NCBI GenBank assembly: GCA_023313575.1
Contig: JAJTTP010000013.1
Span: 434,001 to 498,000 of the forward strand
Length of the DNA stretch: 64,000 nt
Direction of reading: 5' to 3'
DNA from: Eutypella sp. D-1
Lineage: Eukaryota; Ascomycota; Sordariomycetes; Xylariales; Diatrypaceae
Part shown: positions 1-13,400 of the stretch, one piece after another
Layout of the letters: each line of letters opens with the position of its first letter
Numbering within the stretch: the first letter of the stretch is position 1
The notes under the pieces: generated by a model
The model's input: only the letters and a program-made list of their open reading frames with translations
Told to the model about the DNA's origin: nothing
The model's database searches: none
Position numbers and translations under genes: made by a program

Positions 1-2330
1 TATTAAATCGCTATACTCGGATACGATCTTAACGATTTAATAATAACCATATATTCCAGTATTAGGAATAAAAGATATAAATAATATATAACTACGTTTA
101 TTACCTTTTTTTTAAATAATTTTTAAACTTTTTAGCTTATAATATAACTTAATTATTTAAAACATTTTTTTTTATTATTATTAAACGTGATTATTTATTG
201 CTTAAAACCTTAACATTTTTATTAACATAAACCCCTCGACTGGACTAATAGTTAGGAATAGACCAGCCGTTATAATTATAATAATAATAAATTATAAATT
301 ATTAAAAACGTTTAATATTAAAATAAATTAAGTAATAAAAACTTTATAATTTTTAAATATTATTAAATATTATAATATTTAAATAATTTATTAAGCCGGT
401 AAAATTAACGTTTTAATAAATTATTTATCGCACCCGTTTAATAATTTTAATAATCCCGATTTTAACCCCGATCCCGATTTTAATTTTTATAATAAATTTA
501 TAATATTTATTATTAATTCCGATAACCGATAAAATATATCCGGATAACCCGCCGATATATCCGGAACCGAAAAACTTCGGAAATTTTAATAAAACCGGGC
601 GGTTATTAACATAGTATAAAATCGGCCCGTTACCGATATAATAAAATTAAACCGGGTAAATTTATAAATACTTTTTAAATATTTATAAACCGGTATATTT
701 TTACCGGTTAATATATAAAAAAAGTAAATAAACCCTTTTTTTATAATTTATTAAAATAAATTATATTAAATAAGTTAATAAAAAAAAGTACCCGATAATT
801 TATTATATATTATAAAAACCTTTTTAAAAACCCGGTTATTATAAAACGTTATAAAATTCGATAATTTATTAATTACAATAAAAAGAATTTATTATAATTA
901 AAATTATACCATTATTAATATAATATTATATAATACGTTATAAAGATTTTAATATTTAAAGATTATTTTATTAACTTAATAAATTATTATTAAATATTTA
1001 ATTTATTAATTAATAAAAGAATTAAATCTATTTAATTATTTACGTTATTAACCTGATAAACGGTTAATTATATTTTATTTAATAAAATAATAATATTAAT
1101 TATTATCGAATATATTACCGGTTAAATTTAAAAAAAAATCGTAATTAATATTAAATTTAAATCGGCGATATTATTTTTTATACGTATCGGTAAAACTTTT
1201 AATTATTTATAAAAATAAATTTATAATAATATAAACGTTAAATAATATACGTTATACGGTTTTACGGTTAAGCTTATAACGTTAATATATTTACGTAATA
1301 ATAATAATATTAAAAAAATTATAATACGTAAATATTAAATTAATATAATATTATTATTATGAATTTTATTACGGCGCGTTATTATAATTTATAATAAAAC
1401 TTTTAAATTTAAAAATTATAATAATTATATTTAAAAAATAACCGAAAAAAAAAGTTTTATTTATAAAGTAATTAATAAAATATTATAAAATATTATAAAA
1501 CCATATTCGAATATATTTATAAAAAAATTAATACGTATTTATATACCCGGTAATTAAATATTATAAATCCGAAAAAAGAAAAATAAATATAAATTATATT
1601 ATAATAATAATGTATACCGTGTATATAATTTTAATAATATTAAATTATTTAATAAATATAATAATATTAATTTATTCTCGGTTTATATTAATAATAATTA
1701 CCCGGTACGTAATTTTTAATATATTAATTAAAAACTTTTCGATTAAAATTAATAATACTTATAATAATAATTATAATAATTTTATTTTTATATATTTATT
1801 TAAAATTTTAAAAAATTAAAAAGTTTTAATTAAAAAAATAATATAATATTTTATAAAAAAGTAATGCCTTTGTTTTATAAAAGTACGAAGTTCCGGAGTA
1901 AAATAAAAGGCTATTATATTGATTTTTTTTCGTATTAAAATTTTTTATAACTTTCGGATTTATATGTTTTAAATAAAAAAGTAACTTAATAAGTAATATT
2001 TACTCCGTGCATTTTTAAGTTTTAACTGGTATAAAATAAAAGCATTATTATATTACTTACTTTAATAAATAGCTTTTAATTACTTTATTAACGTTAAAAA
2101 GTTTTACCGTTTTATACCGTTTTTAATAAAATTAATAAAATTATTATAATATTATATTAAATAAATTTATTTTAAACCTTAATATATTTAAGATTTTTAT
2201 AAATATTTAATACTTATTATTATAACGTAATTACTTAATATTTTAAGATCTTATTAATAAGCACACTTTTTTAACAGTAGTTATAAGATTTTCTTAATAA
2301 ACACCTATTTAGCTAGCCAGGCTAGCAGCT
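1..2330. repeat. AT-rich RIP-type block, probable transposon relic
   Basis: The sequence is almost entirely A and T with scattered CCGG, CCCGAT and CGG words. CA and TG dinucleotides are strikingly rare while TA is very common, and CpG is retained. That is the signature of repeat-induced point mutation, in which CpA becomes TpA on either strand. No reading frame of useful length remains; the longest is a 69-residue Ile/Asn/Tyr-rich frame near 1610-1819, a by-product of composition. Base composition returns to normal between about 2280 and 2400. The original element cannot be named because no protein remnant is legible. Inference: a mutated repeat, possibly the edge of a larger heterochromatic block extending left of the window. 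Confidence 0.85.
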
Positions 2331-2437
2331 GTTTTAAGGGATAAAGTTTATATATCTTTAAGGGTTATTATTTAAAGCCAGATGGATATCGATATAAAAG
2401 AGATATGATACTAGGGAACTAGTTCTTCTTGTTAGAT

Positions 2438-2509
2438 TGTACCACTAGACATATATACCATAAAAGGAGTTATGCGTATAACACACATGTTTTTTAGTCT
2501 AGTGGTACA
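2438..2509. repeat. 13-bp inverted repeat at the RIP-block border
   Basis: TGTACCACTAGAC at 2438-2450 is matched by its exact reverse complement GTCTAGTGGTACA at 2497-2509, with 46 bp between. It lies just outside the AT-rich block and overlaps the start of the coding-like relic. It could be a remnant of a mobile-element terminus or a chance hairpin; no target-site duplication was identified. Confidence 0.5.
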
Positions 2510-2978
2510 CTTGCGCGACACTTCTATCTTCGTAGCCGTCGATACCATGACACCATCTCTTCTTCCAGCCAAAAGTCAGTGCTCACTCAAACCTTATATC
2601 TTGCGGGGAGGACACCCTAAAATGCGTGTTAACGAAGAGTCTATCCGCATGATCGGAAGCGCCCGGGGTGCATTTGCCTCGCTGCTGGGCACGATCTTTG
2701 TCTCTTCGCCACTGTCGATGGAGAAGATATAGGAGGGTTGACGCGAGCGCATTGAGAAGCTGATCGATGCCAAGATTGAGCAATATCACTTAGAGGTGCC
2801 CTCGCTTCCCTTGTTTGCCCTGGTAGCCAACATTTATCTCGCGCTGTTGGTTGATGGTATCAAGGAAAGACGAGACTGTGTGTATTCTCCTCAGAACATT
2901 GAATCCATGGAAGCCGGGTTCAGGACCAGGACCAAGACATCGCCCCGGGATTCCAGGCTGCCGGGCGACGGAGACTGA
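2472..2978 (+). pseudogene. Coding-like relic with two RIP-type nonsense codons
   Basis: One frame stays coding-like from an ATG at 2472 to a TGA at 2976-2978, interrupted only by TAG at 2730-2732 and TGA at 2739-2741. Both can arise by a single C-to-T change (CAG to TAG, CGA to TGA). The stretch before the stops reads like an ordinary soluble protein, and the stretch after them (RERIEKLIDAKIEQYH, then a hydrophobic LFALVANIYLALLVDG) continues in the same frame without an indel. The protein family was not recognised. Its position at the flank of the RIP block makes mutational leakage from the repeat plausible. It could alternatively be an exon pair of a living gene with a very short intron, but no splice sites fit. 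The 5' limit is arbitrary. Confidence 0.35.
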
Positions 2979-5159
2979 TCCCGAGAGAAATCTTCCCTGG
3001 AGGAGGCCATCCGGGCAGGCCCAGACGAGCAGTACCGTCGCAAGTGCAAGTGCATAAATATGGGTCATGCACGGATTACAGCGGGAGCGGCGTCGAGGTG
3101 ATAAGCCCCACATACTTACATATATGTAAAAGCCCACAAGCAAGTCGCAATACGAACCCAATAGTGTTCCAAGATGGGAACAGAGAGATATACATATATA
3201 TCTATGCAATGCAGCGCACGACTCGCCGCTGTGCCTAGGCACAACAGACACTGATACTGTGATATATATATATATATATATATGACGTTGATAATAATGA
3301 GGACAGCCCAGTCCGCCTGATAACGACGCCGCCGACGATGATGAACAAGAACAATGATATGCATCATAGTATGCCCTCGCTTAGTTACTCCGGAACTCCT
3401 CTCAGCAAAAAAACCCTTGCAGCCGAACCGAGTGACGACCAGCAAGCAAAGCCAACTAATCAATCAATCAATCAACCACCCTAGAGATCATACCCGAAAG
3501 GGGGACTGGAACAAAGTCAAGATGCTGCCTTTTCGATACTCGCATACCTGCCACCGGCTAAGAAAACACCATAAAAGACCCCCCCCCCCCAACTACCCAA
3601 AAAGAAAACATGGATACAAATGATCCGCGCAAGGCAACGATGCAACGAAGCGAAGCGCCCAGAGCCCATTCAAAGCAAGCGAGCAAGCAACATATGCCAA
3701 CCACGCCCAAGAAAAAAACGCGTATGATATAATATGCAATACAATATGCACACCACACAACGGCAGAGGGATAGATAGATATATACAGACAGACAGACAG
3801 ACACACACACACACACACACATCGACAATCGCCCGCTTCAACCGCTCAACAACAACAACGACAACTAAACAAGCACGGCCGGATAAATGCGCAGCGGAAG
3901 GGGAAGGGGAAAGGGGAGGGGGAGGGCAAAGGAAAACCCGCTTCTGGCCTGGTTTTCAACACGGATAAATCAAGACAAGAGACGCCAGAGGAAATGGCGG
4001 GGATTGCGACCAAAACCAAAATAGCAGCTGATGATGGTATGAGAAGTAGTGCAAGTTAAGTGCAAGATAAGGTGATAGCAGTGGTGGTCGGACCCGAGTC
4101 CCATGCCCATGTAAAAGCGCCCTTTTTGAGGGAAAAAACAAAAACAAAATCGAAGCCCCCTCTTCTTTTCTTGGCCCTGAGGGGGAAAAACAACAGAACC
4201 AACAGAATAATAATAATAATAATAATAATGATAAAAACGCCTTTGCGATGCAGGATTTTTCCATTTTTTCTGTTCGCTTTGGATACGGGATGGGTGTATG
4301 GTATGTATGGCTGGAAATTTCTTCTTGAAATTTTTTCTTCGTCTCTAGTGGGATTGGATTGGCATGATTGATGGAATGGTTGGTTGGATTGGGTATATAT
4401 ATATGCCTTTCTTCGCTCTGGTATTGTTTTGGTTTCCGTTCTTGCCCTCGGATTGATCGATCCATCATTTCAGATGCTGTATTTTTCATCCTTATTCTCT
4501 TGGGCCCCCTCTCTCTCATTCTATTTCCTCGGCACCAATGTCCCCGAACTCCCCTAGCCTCAATCCCATCCATCCACTCCCTTCGCGCGGGAAGAAGTGC
4601 CGTCTGCGGAAAAGTCCTTTACGCCAGCCCAGCCCATCCCTCCTTCCTCGTTGTTATATATATATATCATGTGTGGACTCTGTTCATCATTAAAAGCGGT
4701 TGGTTATGAAGCCGTTTCCTTTCGTCCTTTCGTTCCCCTTTCCTTTCCTTTCTTCTACGTCGCCACGTTGCCTCGGGGCGTTGCATTGCGCGTCGGTCGA
4801 AGTCGTATATCAAATCAGTCTGCTGGGGGCGCGCGCGAGGCGTTACAGCTGCTGCTGCTGCCGCCGCCTTTCGTGGAGCGGAGCGGAGCGGACCGAAATG
4901 CGAAATGCGAAATGCGCCTGAAATCTAGCGTTTGACTGACTGACATGGCAATTCGGAGTAAAATGCTGCTTGCTCTCTGGGTATCATCTATAGTGGGATG
5001 GAATGGTATGGGATGGGATATGAGAGTGCCAGTTCGCCCGCTAGGTCAGGGGGGACCAAGGCGGGGCCGGGCGCTGCTGTGTCATCACCTGCCCATAGCC
5101 CTTCGTTGCCAGTGTGTATGTATATATGAAGTTAAGTGCGGCCACACGGGAGGGCGCGT
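2979..5159. other. Intergenic stretch rich in simple repeats
   Basis: No supported gene. It holds an (AT)n run at 3262-3283, CAAT repeats near 3460-3476, a 12-base C tract at 3579-3590, a (CAGA)n/(CA)n microsatellite at 3785-3821 and an (AAT)n run at 4206-4229. Open frames here are low-complexity. The right end is the 3' flank of the DUF3405 gene. Confidence 0.6.
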
Positions 5160-7407
5160 TCAGCCGTCATAAGGGAGCTTGGATTCGGACTTGTAGCCGG
5201 GCTCGGTGGGGACGACGTCCTTGATGGGGTGGATCATCATAGGGGGCAGACAGGGGCGGCCGTGGGTGTCTTCCCAGTCCTCGCCGCCGACGTCGGTGTC
5301 CTCCCAGCCCATCCAGTTGGTGTAAAGCCTCCCGGGCGGCGTCGCGCGGTAGTACCAGGTGCTGCCGCGGTACCTGCCCTCGCGGCCCCAGCCCATGGCG
5401 CAGCCGATGCCGCCGCTCTCGCCCTTGAGCCCGCCGTTGAACCAGCGCGCCAGCGCCTGGCCCGTCCAGGGCCGGTCGAACCACACGGGCATCGGCGCGT
5501 AGACGGTCTTGAGACCGTGCAGGAACGCCGTCGTCTGCGTCATCATCTCCGACGAGAGGTGGTTGCCCCGCAGGTTCTCCACGTGCATGATGTCCAGCAG
5601 CCGCCGCGAGACCCGCGAGTGCGTCACGATGGTGGCGCGCCGCGGCAGGTCCTCCGTCGCGTGCGATGAGTCGTTGAAACCCCACACCTCCGGCGCGCTG
5701 ACCCAGGAGCTGTTTTCCGGGTTGAAGATGGGCGCGACCGTGATCAGGTCCGCCTCCTCGCCCACGCCCCATTCGTAGTTATCATCTTTGGGGTTGGCAA
5801 CTGGGGGCTTCGGCCCGACGGGGTCGATAAAGGGCAAGTCCGGCGCGCCCCAGACCGTCTCGTCGCCAGACACCCGTTCGACCTCCTTTCGGAATTCCTT
5901 GTCGAAGTCGCCGTGGATGGACGGAATATAGTAGCGCTCGTTTCGCTCCCACAGCCCCCTGCGCGGCTGATTCTTGGCGAAGGTGGCCATCTTCTCGAGG
6001 AAGTCGAAGTGGTGGCCGAGGACGCGGGCGTCCATCTCCCAGTTCCAGACGTATTCGAACTCGCGGAACTCCTGCATGAATTTCTGCACCGACAGCCACT
6101 GCGACACGTGCACAATGGCGATCTTGGGATCCAGCATCTGGTAAGTCGACTGCACGGCCTCGTCGTTCCACAGAATCGTGATGTCCCGGAACTCCTTGGG
6201 TACGCTGTCGCGGAGCACGTACTGGTAGGTCGACTCGTCGTCCCAGATGGCGTACGCCGTGTCCTTGACCTGTACAAAGAGGAACACCTGATATTGGCCA
6301 CCGGAGCGAAGCGACAGCTCCGTGATCAGCGACCTGATCATCTGTTTGTCGTTCTCGGTGTACTCCTTGCCCGTGTACGTCCGCAGAAGTAGCGCAGTCC
6401 TACCCTCGGTACCCTCCCCAGGCTGAGAACTCGCAGACGCAGCGAGCGCGCCCCGTCTCAGGCGGTGATTAGGGGCCGGCGGAATCTCATCACGACGCTG
6501 TAGGAGCTCGCTAAGATAGGGGTTTGGCGAGCCCGCAAGGTCGTACCGCGCCTTGTTCTTCTCAACGCACTTCTCCTGCAGACGGCCCCAGTTGATCTTG
6601 CTCCACTTAGAAGAGGGCTTTTCGCTGGCGTTCTGTTGATACCCATACGGACCCATCCGTGTGTCTCTCTCGAAGCACAGGTTCCCATCCATGCCCAGAG
6701 CCTCGTAGCTGCCGAAGCCCGGCTCGGGAAAGCTCTTCGGGTGACCCTGGTAGGCGAGAATCTCAGGTAGATCCTGTCCAAAGGGGCCCTCGCAGGGCAC
6801 GTGCGGCGCATGATCCTGGAGCCAGGACTTCTCGTTGTATTTAGGGTACGGATTGTAAACCCAAGCCTGCTTATCGGTATAATTGGCCGTGTAATCGGAC
6901 GGGCTGAGCGCGTCCTTGATGGTCAAGTGGCTGTGCTTCTCGTTTTCGAGGTCCTCGAGAGTGTTACCGAAAATGGCGCCAGCGTCTTTGTGCCTGCAAT
7001 GTAGTCAGTATCCCGCATCTAAAGGGGCACAGGTGGCAAACCTACGTCCCGAGCTCCTCGTATTCGGCTTCAAACTGGGCCTTGATCTGGTCCTCCTTGT
7101 TCTTCACGGAAAGTTCATCCTCGGACAGGCCCTCATCTGCGCCCTCGGGCTCACCCTCCTCCGCGTCCCAGGCCTCCTCCGAACCATCTTGCAGGTCGTC
7201 AGCTGAACCGGCGGCACCACCCGACGAGGGAGGGACAGCATGCTGCCCCGAGTGACCGCCAGACCATGCTGCTGGGTATCGACTGCCAGTTCCGTGGATG
7301 AGGAGTAGATATAAGGTGGCGACGCTGACAGCGAAGAGAAGCAGGGTCCTCGGGCGCGACAGCCAGCGACGAGACATGGGCGTTAACATCGTTGCAGCCC
7401 CTACCAA
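5160..7407 (-). CDS. DUF3405 family membrane-anchored protein, glycosyltransferase-like
   Basis: Two exons, 7046-7407 and 5160-6993, joined over a 52-nt intron (6994-7045, donor GTAGGT, branch CTGAC, acceptor TTGCAG), giving 731 residues. The N terminus has a short basic head (RRWLSRPR) and one hydrophobic segment (LLLFAVSVATLYLLLIHG), so it is probably a type II membrane protein of the secretory pathway. An acidic low-complexity stalk (EGEPEGADEGLSEDE) follows, then the large DUF3405 region, which begins around the TALLLRTYTGKEYTEND segment. WNWEMDARVLGHHFDF is the family's hallmark; its acidic residues resemble the metal site of a GT-A-type transferase, which is inference. Family members are of unproven function and are usually discussed as Golgi glycosyltransferase-like proteins. 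Start codons at 7407, 7389 and 7377 are all possible; only the tail length changes. Confidence 0.85.
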
Positions 7408-10400
7408 AGGTGATATGGTGAACCGGACTCGCGAAGAAATTGCCCGCCGCAGAAAAACAGAGACGTGTCGCGCAGGGGGAAAAAAAGGAAACCGGCAAAA
7501 ATAACAACTAGGATTATCGTCGCTTAGCGGGCCAAAATCATTATTATGATAATGTTGTACGCGAATCGACGTGCGTTCGCATCGGATATCGAGTCGTGGA
7601 CAGTCTCAAGCAACAATTACAGAAATATGGCGTCCACACAACAAGAAAGCGGCACGGCTCGCTATCAAAGGCTTCGAGGGTTCGAGTATTCGCGTGTTCG
7701 AGTGCTTGAGAGTTCAAAATCGCAGTTCAAGTCGCAGTCGCAATCGCAATCGCAGTCTTTAGTTGTTATCGTGCGACGTCGAAGGATGGGACGACGACGG
7801 TCTGAGTTTCAGTATAAAAAAAGAGCGTGGGCGACGTCTGTCAAAGAAGTCGAGGAGGAATACAGTATAGGAACCACGACCTTGATACTATCAGAGTTAG
7901 AGATCTTGTCGTCTTGTATTGTAAGATGATATAATATCTAAGGATGGTATATCGTAGGATCTTGGTCAAATCGCAGGGCAGGGTCTAGTAGGCATGGGCT
8001 TGTTCCTAAGATGAGGAAAAAAACACACACAGACACATACACAATGCGACGGAAGACAAAGACAAAAGGCAGGGGGGGGGGGAGGAGAGGGGATTGGTGG
8101 GACCGTCTTGTAATAATTTCGAGAAGCCAAGAGAAGGGAAAAAGAAAGATACATAAAATCAGATAAGACGGGGTTGTTGGATTAAAAGAAAGGTAAGGGA
8201 GGGAGAGAGAGAGCAAGAGACGGGAGAGAGGGGGGGGGGGGGTTGTGTTGTATAGTGGACACTTGGGACAAATTTGAACAAAAAGGAGGGAATATAGAAT
8301 CACTATACCTACATACCTATTGCAAGTAGATCTTGGCACCCAAAAAATACAAGTACAAGGGGGAGGAGGAGATAGAAAAAAATATTTGGAAACGTGGAAT
8401 ATGCACGCGTGAAGAAAAAGACTATACACCTATGACGACAATGATAACAATTTGCTGTGAATAAAAAAAGACCAGACCAGACCAGACCAGAATCAGACCG
8501 CCGGGATGAGTGAGAGAGTGAGTTGTGTTAAGTTAGAAGTTCCAAGCTTGTGTGAGAATTGTGTTGTGTTTGTGTTATATTGTGTTATGTACTCCTTGTA
8601 CCTACTCACATTGGATGTCCAGGCGGCCAGATTAAGATGAATTAGCAGGTTAGAGGTGTGTTAAACCGGCTGTTAGGGGCGATTTGGGGGAGACGGCGGC
8701 GGGCGGCAGCAGGCAACACTAGTTGATCGCTAACTAGCACTTCATACATACTGCATGCACAGTACTTATGTCCTTCGTATATGAATACGCTAAAGTACTT
8801 GCTATTCCTTCCTGTCAGAGTGGACTTTTCCGTACTGAGGTACGTGAATATCTACGTAGGGTAAGTATAACCACTAACAACCGCAATATTAGAAAGTGGA
8901 TATCCACGTCAATTTTAGGCCGAGTCCACTGTTAGGGGGGTGCGAAGTCAAGAAACCGGGGACAGAAATGGAAAATTGGGAAGTCCTCAATAACGAAATA
9001 AACCCTCTGATTGGCGGTTATAGGAATTAGCACATTTAAGGGACCAAGGCACTCACATGCCAAAACCGATGGATTGGCAAAGGGAATTTGGGATGCAAAT
9101 TAGTGAATCGCTCTAAACAGTTTTAAGTCCCTTATTGCAGTTATGCGGCTGCTGCAGATGTACGCAATGACAATCCATTATTGCCCATATCAGTGATACA
9201 TTGGTGGTAAGGCTACTGAGAAGCGGCGGCGATCCCCAGATTACATACTACTTTACTTGTACATACCTACATACATGTATAACTGTAGACATGTACGTAC
9301 ACGAGTATACCGTCCTTGAAATATACAAGAGTTATCTTACTTGGTGTAATCGGCTGAAACAAACACATTTTACTTAGTATAACAATTACAGTTGAGCGCT
9401 ATTACAGTACCCATAAGTAAATAGAGGCTGATCCTCCCTCTGCTCTTCTCTTCTCTTAAAGGCCTCCATACTGAAACTACCTACATATATATATACTTAT
9501 ATATAGCAACAGCCTCCCCTCCCTAATAGGAGAAGGCCAAACCAAGCCATCTCCGTCGGGTACCACCTCCTGCGTATAAATTTCCATCGCAGGTTGTCTG
9601 AGACAGACAGAGGGATTTTTTATCGCCCGGAGGAAGTCCCGTCGCAGTGTCATGTCCTGTCATGTCACGTTCATCGGAGGAGGGCTTAAAAACTGTGGCC
9701 GCTGCCCGCTTTCCCGCCTTATACCGTTTATGAACACGTCGGCTCCAGGACCCCGGGAACAATAACCCCCCTACCAGCCTACCTGCCTTAGTAACTTAGG
9801 TACAGTCTGGAGAAACAAAATTAAAAAAGTCACCGTTGTCCGGGGACAAAATTCGCTCAAGCGCAGCGCAACGTCCCCATCACGTCATACCTTTGCCCAG
9901 CCTGGATCCGCCCCCGTTATGCTTCTGGTCCTAAACTTGGAAAGCCTCAGGAGCCTGGCTACGGGCGCATTTCAACACCGCCAGTTATCGCTCACCCACT
10001 TCAGGAAGCCTGGGAGGGACACTCTCTAACTCAGCCGTTATGGCTGCCGCTCGCCTATCTACATACATACCTCAATCTAGATACATATATACCTATGTTT
10101 TCCTCGTATACCTAACACCGTAGCAATTTAAAACAACCTGGCATCGCCTCTCTACATAACTACTTACCTAAGTACCAAACGGACGCAAGCAGACCGCCAC
10201 CCCACGTGCTAAACAGCCAGGCACAGGGGGGGGGGGGAACGCACATACATATGCAGGTTAGGGAAGCACGTAGGTAAGTTACAAACTAAGACAGTTTAGA
10301 CTAATTGTTTTCCTGGTTGGTTGGCCTCGTTGGTTAGTAGGTTACATAGTACCTAGCAGCTTTGCAGCTCAAGTGCTGTCTTGCCTGTCTTGGCGATCAC

Positions 10401-13400
10401 CGCTTTGGTAGATCTTTTTTTTTGGTATGTATTTAACTTCTTTTTTGCTCGGCGAGGTTTCTTCCTATATATATATACACGTACGCCAGTTGACTACTTG
10501 GTAGACATAACTGGGTGTCTTCCCCTCCCGGTCGCATTCCGGCATATCTAGCGGCGATCATGATATAAATATGCTGCTTCTCCCATTGGCGTGGACAACT
10601 CTTGACCCCCCTTCCTTCCATTGGCAAAATTGAACTGTACTGGTCTGGTCTGGTCTCCTTTCCAACTTCTTCTGGCCCGTCTGCCCGCCCTTACACGGCT
10701 TGACGGCCTGGTAGATCCCGCTATTGCATGGATTGGCCCACCACGTCCCTTAGGTAACGCAGCTGTTTTATGTATCTACCCAATCAAAGGGTTGTAGGGC
10801 AAGCAGTCGCCATGGACGGTAAATCAAGGTATATATATATATATATCTCAACATATATGTAGGTACAAAGGTTACAGAGCACCGGGTTAGTTGTGATCGG
10901 TCTCATATCGACTTTCGTCGAGGCTCTCTGGCTGATTGGAACTCGCCAAGCCGACCGAACGGCGAACGGAGAAAAAATAAAAAAAGGAGATTTGCCAAAA
11001 GGAGGATGGATGACAGCCAAACAAGGAAACCCCAGAAAGGGGGTAAACCGACGGTTCGGTCTCCAAATCAACGGCACCGTCACCGTTGACAGGACAGGAT
11101 AGGATAGGCCAGATGGGGGGATACATTACATACCATACATAAGGGGAGGAAGGGAGGGGACCAATTTAATAAAACTGTGCCTATCCCGCCTATCTATCGG
11201 TTAGGTGTAGTATTTTAGTATTTAGTATAGTTAGTAGTAGTAGCAGTAGTAGTAACACTTGTACGCATAAGCTGCCTGGCCCTCTCCACTCCTGCCCTGA
11301 AACCCCCTTATCGACGAACGAACGAACGAACGCAACAACAACAACGAAAAAACCTGTCTAACTAGCATCTAAGGTGTTTAGGGTTTACCCATATATTATA
11401 ATGCTGATCGTGGCACGCAATACCACGATATCCATTCGGTAAATCGAAAATCAACATAAACCTACGTACGTAACGTACGTACCTCAAGCAAGCATGCATC
11501 CTTGACACACTACTAACTACCACATAACGCGCACGCGCACATCTCCGCATATATACATAGCTAGCCCGCACCAAGTCGCCAAGCAACAGGACCCCAGAGG
11601 ATCGCCTCCATGTACTCCAGAGGGTTGGACAGAAAGAAAGAAATCTTTGAAAAATAAAACTGAAAAGGCAGGAAAACCCTCCAAGACAAGACAAGAAAAA
11701 ATGAAACCCGCACGCAATAGCGGGGCCGTGTTACCTCACCGCCGAAGGTGCACAGCACAAGGGGGGAAGGGCGGCATACATTACATACTGACACTGACAC
11801 ACCCCCCTCCAAGTCTTACCCATGACTGCATGATATATAACACAACGGGCGAAACCGAGAAGGAAAAAAAAGACAGTTACGGTTGGTCTGGTGGTAGGTA
11901 TTACAAGTATAAAACATAGGTGCATCGGCATATGCAAAACACGACATCGTAGAAAAGGAAGGGAAGAGAGAGAGTGTGGGTGTGAAGAAAAAAAAACAAC
12001 CGACGTTGTCTCCCGCGACAAATTGTTTGATAAGCACTTTACCTTTACACACATACAATAAGTAAACTAGATACGTACGTACGTAGATAAAAACACTTAT
12101 TTAGAAGGCAGTTATGATAATGGTGGTGTGGCAGCTCAAAGGGGTAAATCCCGGGGTGCCGTCGCGCCAACGGTCGGACCCCCGGGACCGGCTGCGTTTC
12201 CTCTTGATTGAGACATGAAACGTTTCCCCGAGTTCACTCGTTCGCTCGTTCGTTCAATTCGCAAAGCAAGACGCGACGGCGGCCGCGACGGCGGGCGGCG
12301 CGCCGGAGCCGGTTTCGCTGCCTTCCCACCTCACCCAGCCCCCCTCCCCGCAGCCCTTGCAGGTGGGTGGGTTAAAGGGTCGGTCGGTCGGCTGGTTGGC
12401 TGGCACGCATGATCTTGAAACCTTCACTGATGAATTTGAACCGGCTTGAGTGGCTGTTCACTACTATTCAGAGCCTATGTAAATCTCTCCACCGTATATA
12501 GCACATAGGGTTGGTCAACTACCTTGGAATATAGTTCAATTGATAGACAATCACTTTACTCAAAGATGGCATTGATTGGCCCTAACTAGTCCCAAGTCCC
12601 GTCTTGGAACCCCTACAGCCAAAACCCCTTGGCCTCGATCGACTTGTTTGTTTTTGCTAACTAGCTCTACATACCTAGTTACATAAAGTGAACCCGTCCC
12701 TATCCCGGTTTTTATCTTGCGCGTACAGAATCGGCCGCTGTGAGGCGTCAAGCCAGCCAACCCGGGCGGGCGCCCACATTGCAGATTACGTGCATACAAC
12801 GGATACACTACATTATGTAACCAGACTTACACCACACCACCACCACCATGCACGGCGAACTAAGTTAGAAGCTATGTAGCGCTCTATGTTTAAATTAGGA
12901 CAGGGAGACATCCATAGGAGATAGAGACGCACCAGGTATCTATGCAAGGCAGCCACGTGTGGCGTGGTACGACGGTGGTGGTGGTGCAGCGTGCCGTGCG
13001 CGGAGGTGCTTGCGGGCTTGCCGATGGTTTCGTCAGATTTCGCGTTGTGTCTGGTCTGGAGATGATGAGATCGGGGGTTCACAGCATGCGAATCTTTAAC
13101 CCCCTAATTACTTATGAAATTAAAGAAAACATCGAAGGTGGGAGAGGAATGCATAGAATGAATTATCGTTGCGCGTAGCCTAGTTGCGGGGGGGCTGAGC
13201 GGTGGCTGGGCCACACCACCCACCAGTTGTGCGTGTGTGTACGTGTGGCTCAGACCCCTCCTTTACACGAAAGGCCCCCTTCGACCGCCGCGTTTGTTAT
13301 CTGTACGAACCCGGCAACTCGGCACTCAACAAGGGATAGAAGGAGTCAAAAGATTCACGGTCTTCAGCCGATAACCCAGGCGTAGACATACGGCCTAGCC

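Noticed and set aside
1610..1819. 69-codon frame in the AT-rich block
   Set aside because: Ile/Asn/Tyr/Phe-only composition follows from AT content; not a gene.
3956..4573. Minus-strand 205-codon frame
   Set aside because: Low-complexity leucine, proline and serine runs from simple repeats; no domain, no splice partner.
5136..5669. Plus-strand 177-codon frame over the DUF3405 gene
   Set aside because: Antisense shadow produced by GC-rich codon use of the real gene.
7546..7929. Plus-strand 127-codon frame upstream of the DUF3405 gene
   Set aside because: Ser/Gln/Arg simple-repeat composition in the promoter region, with no recognisable features.
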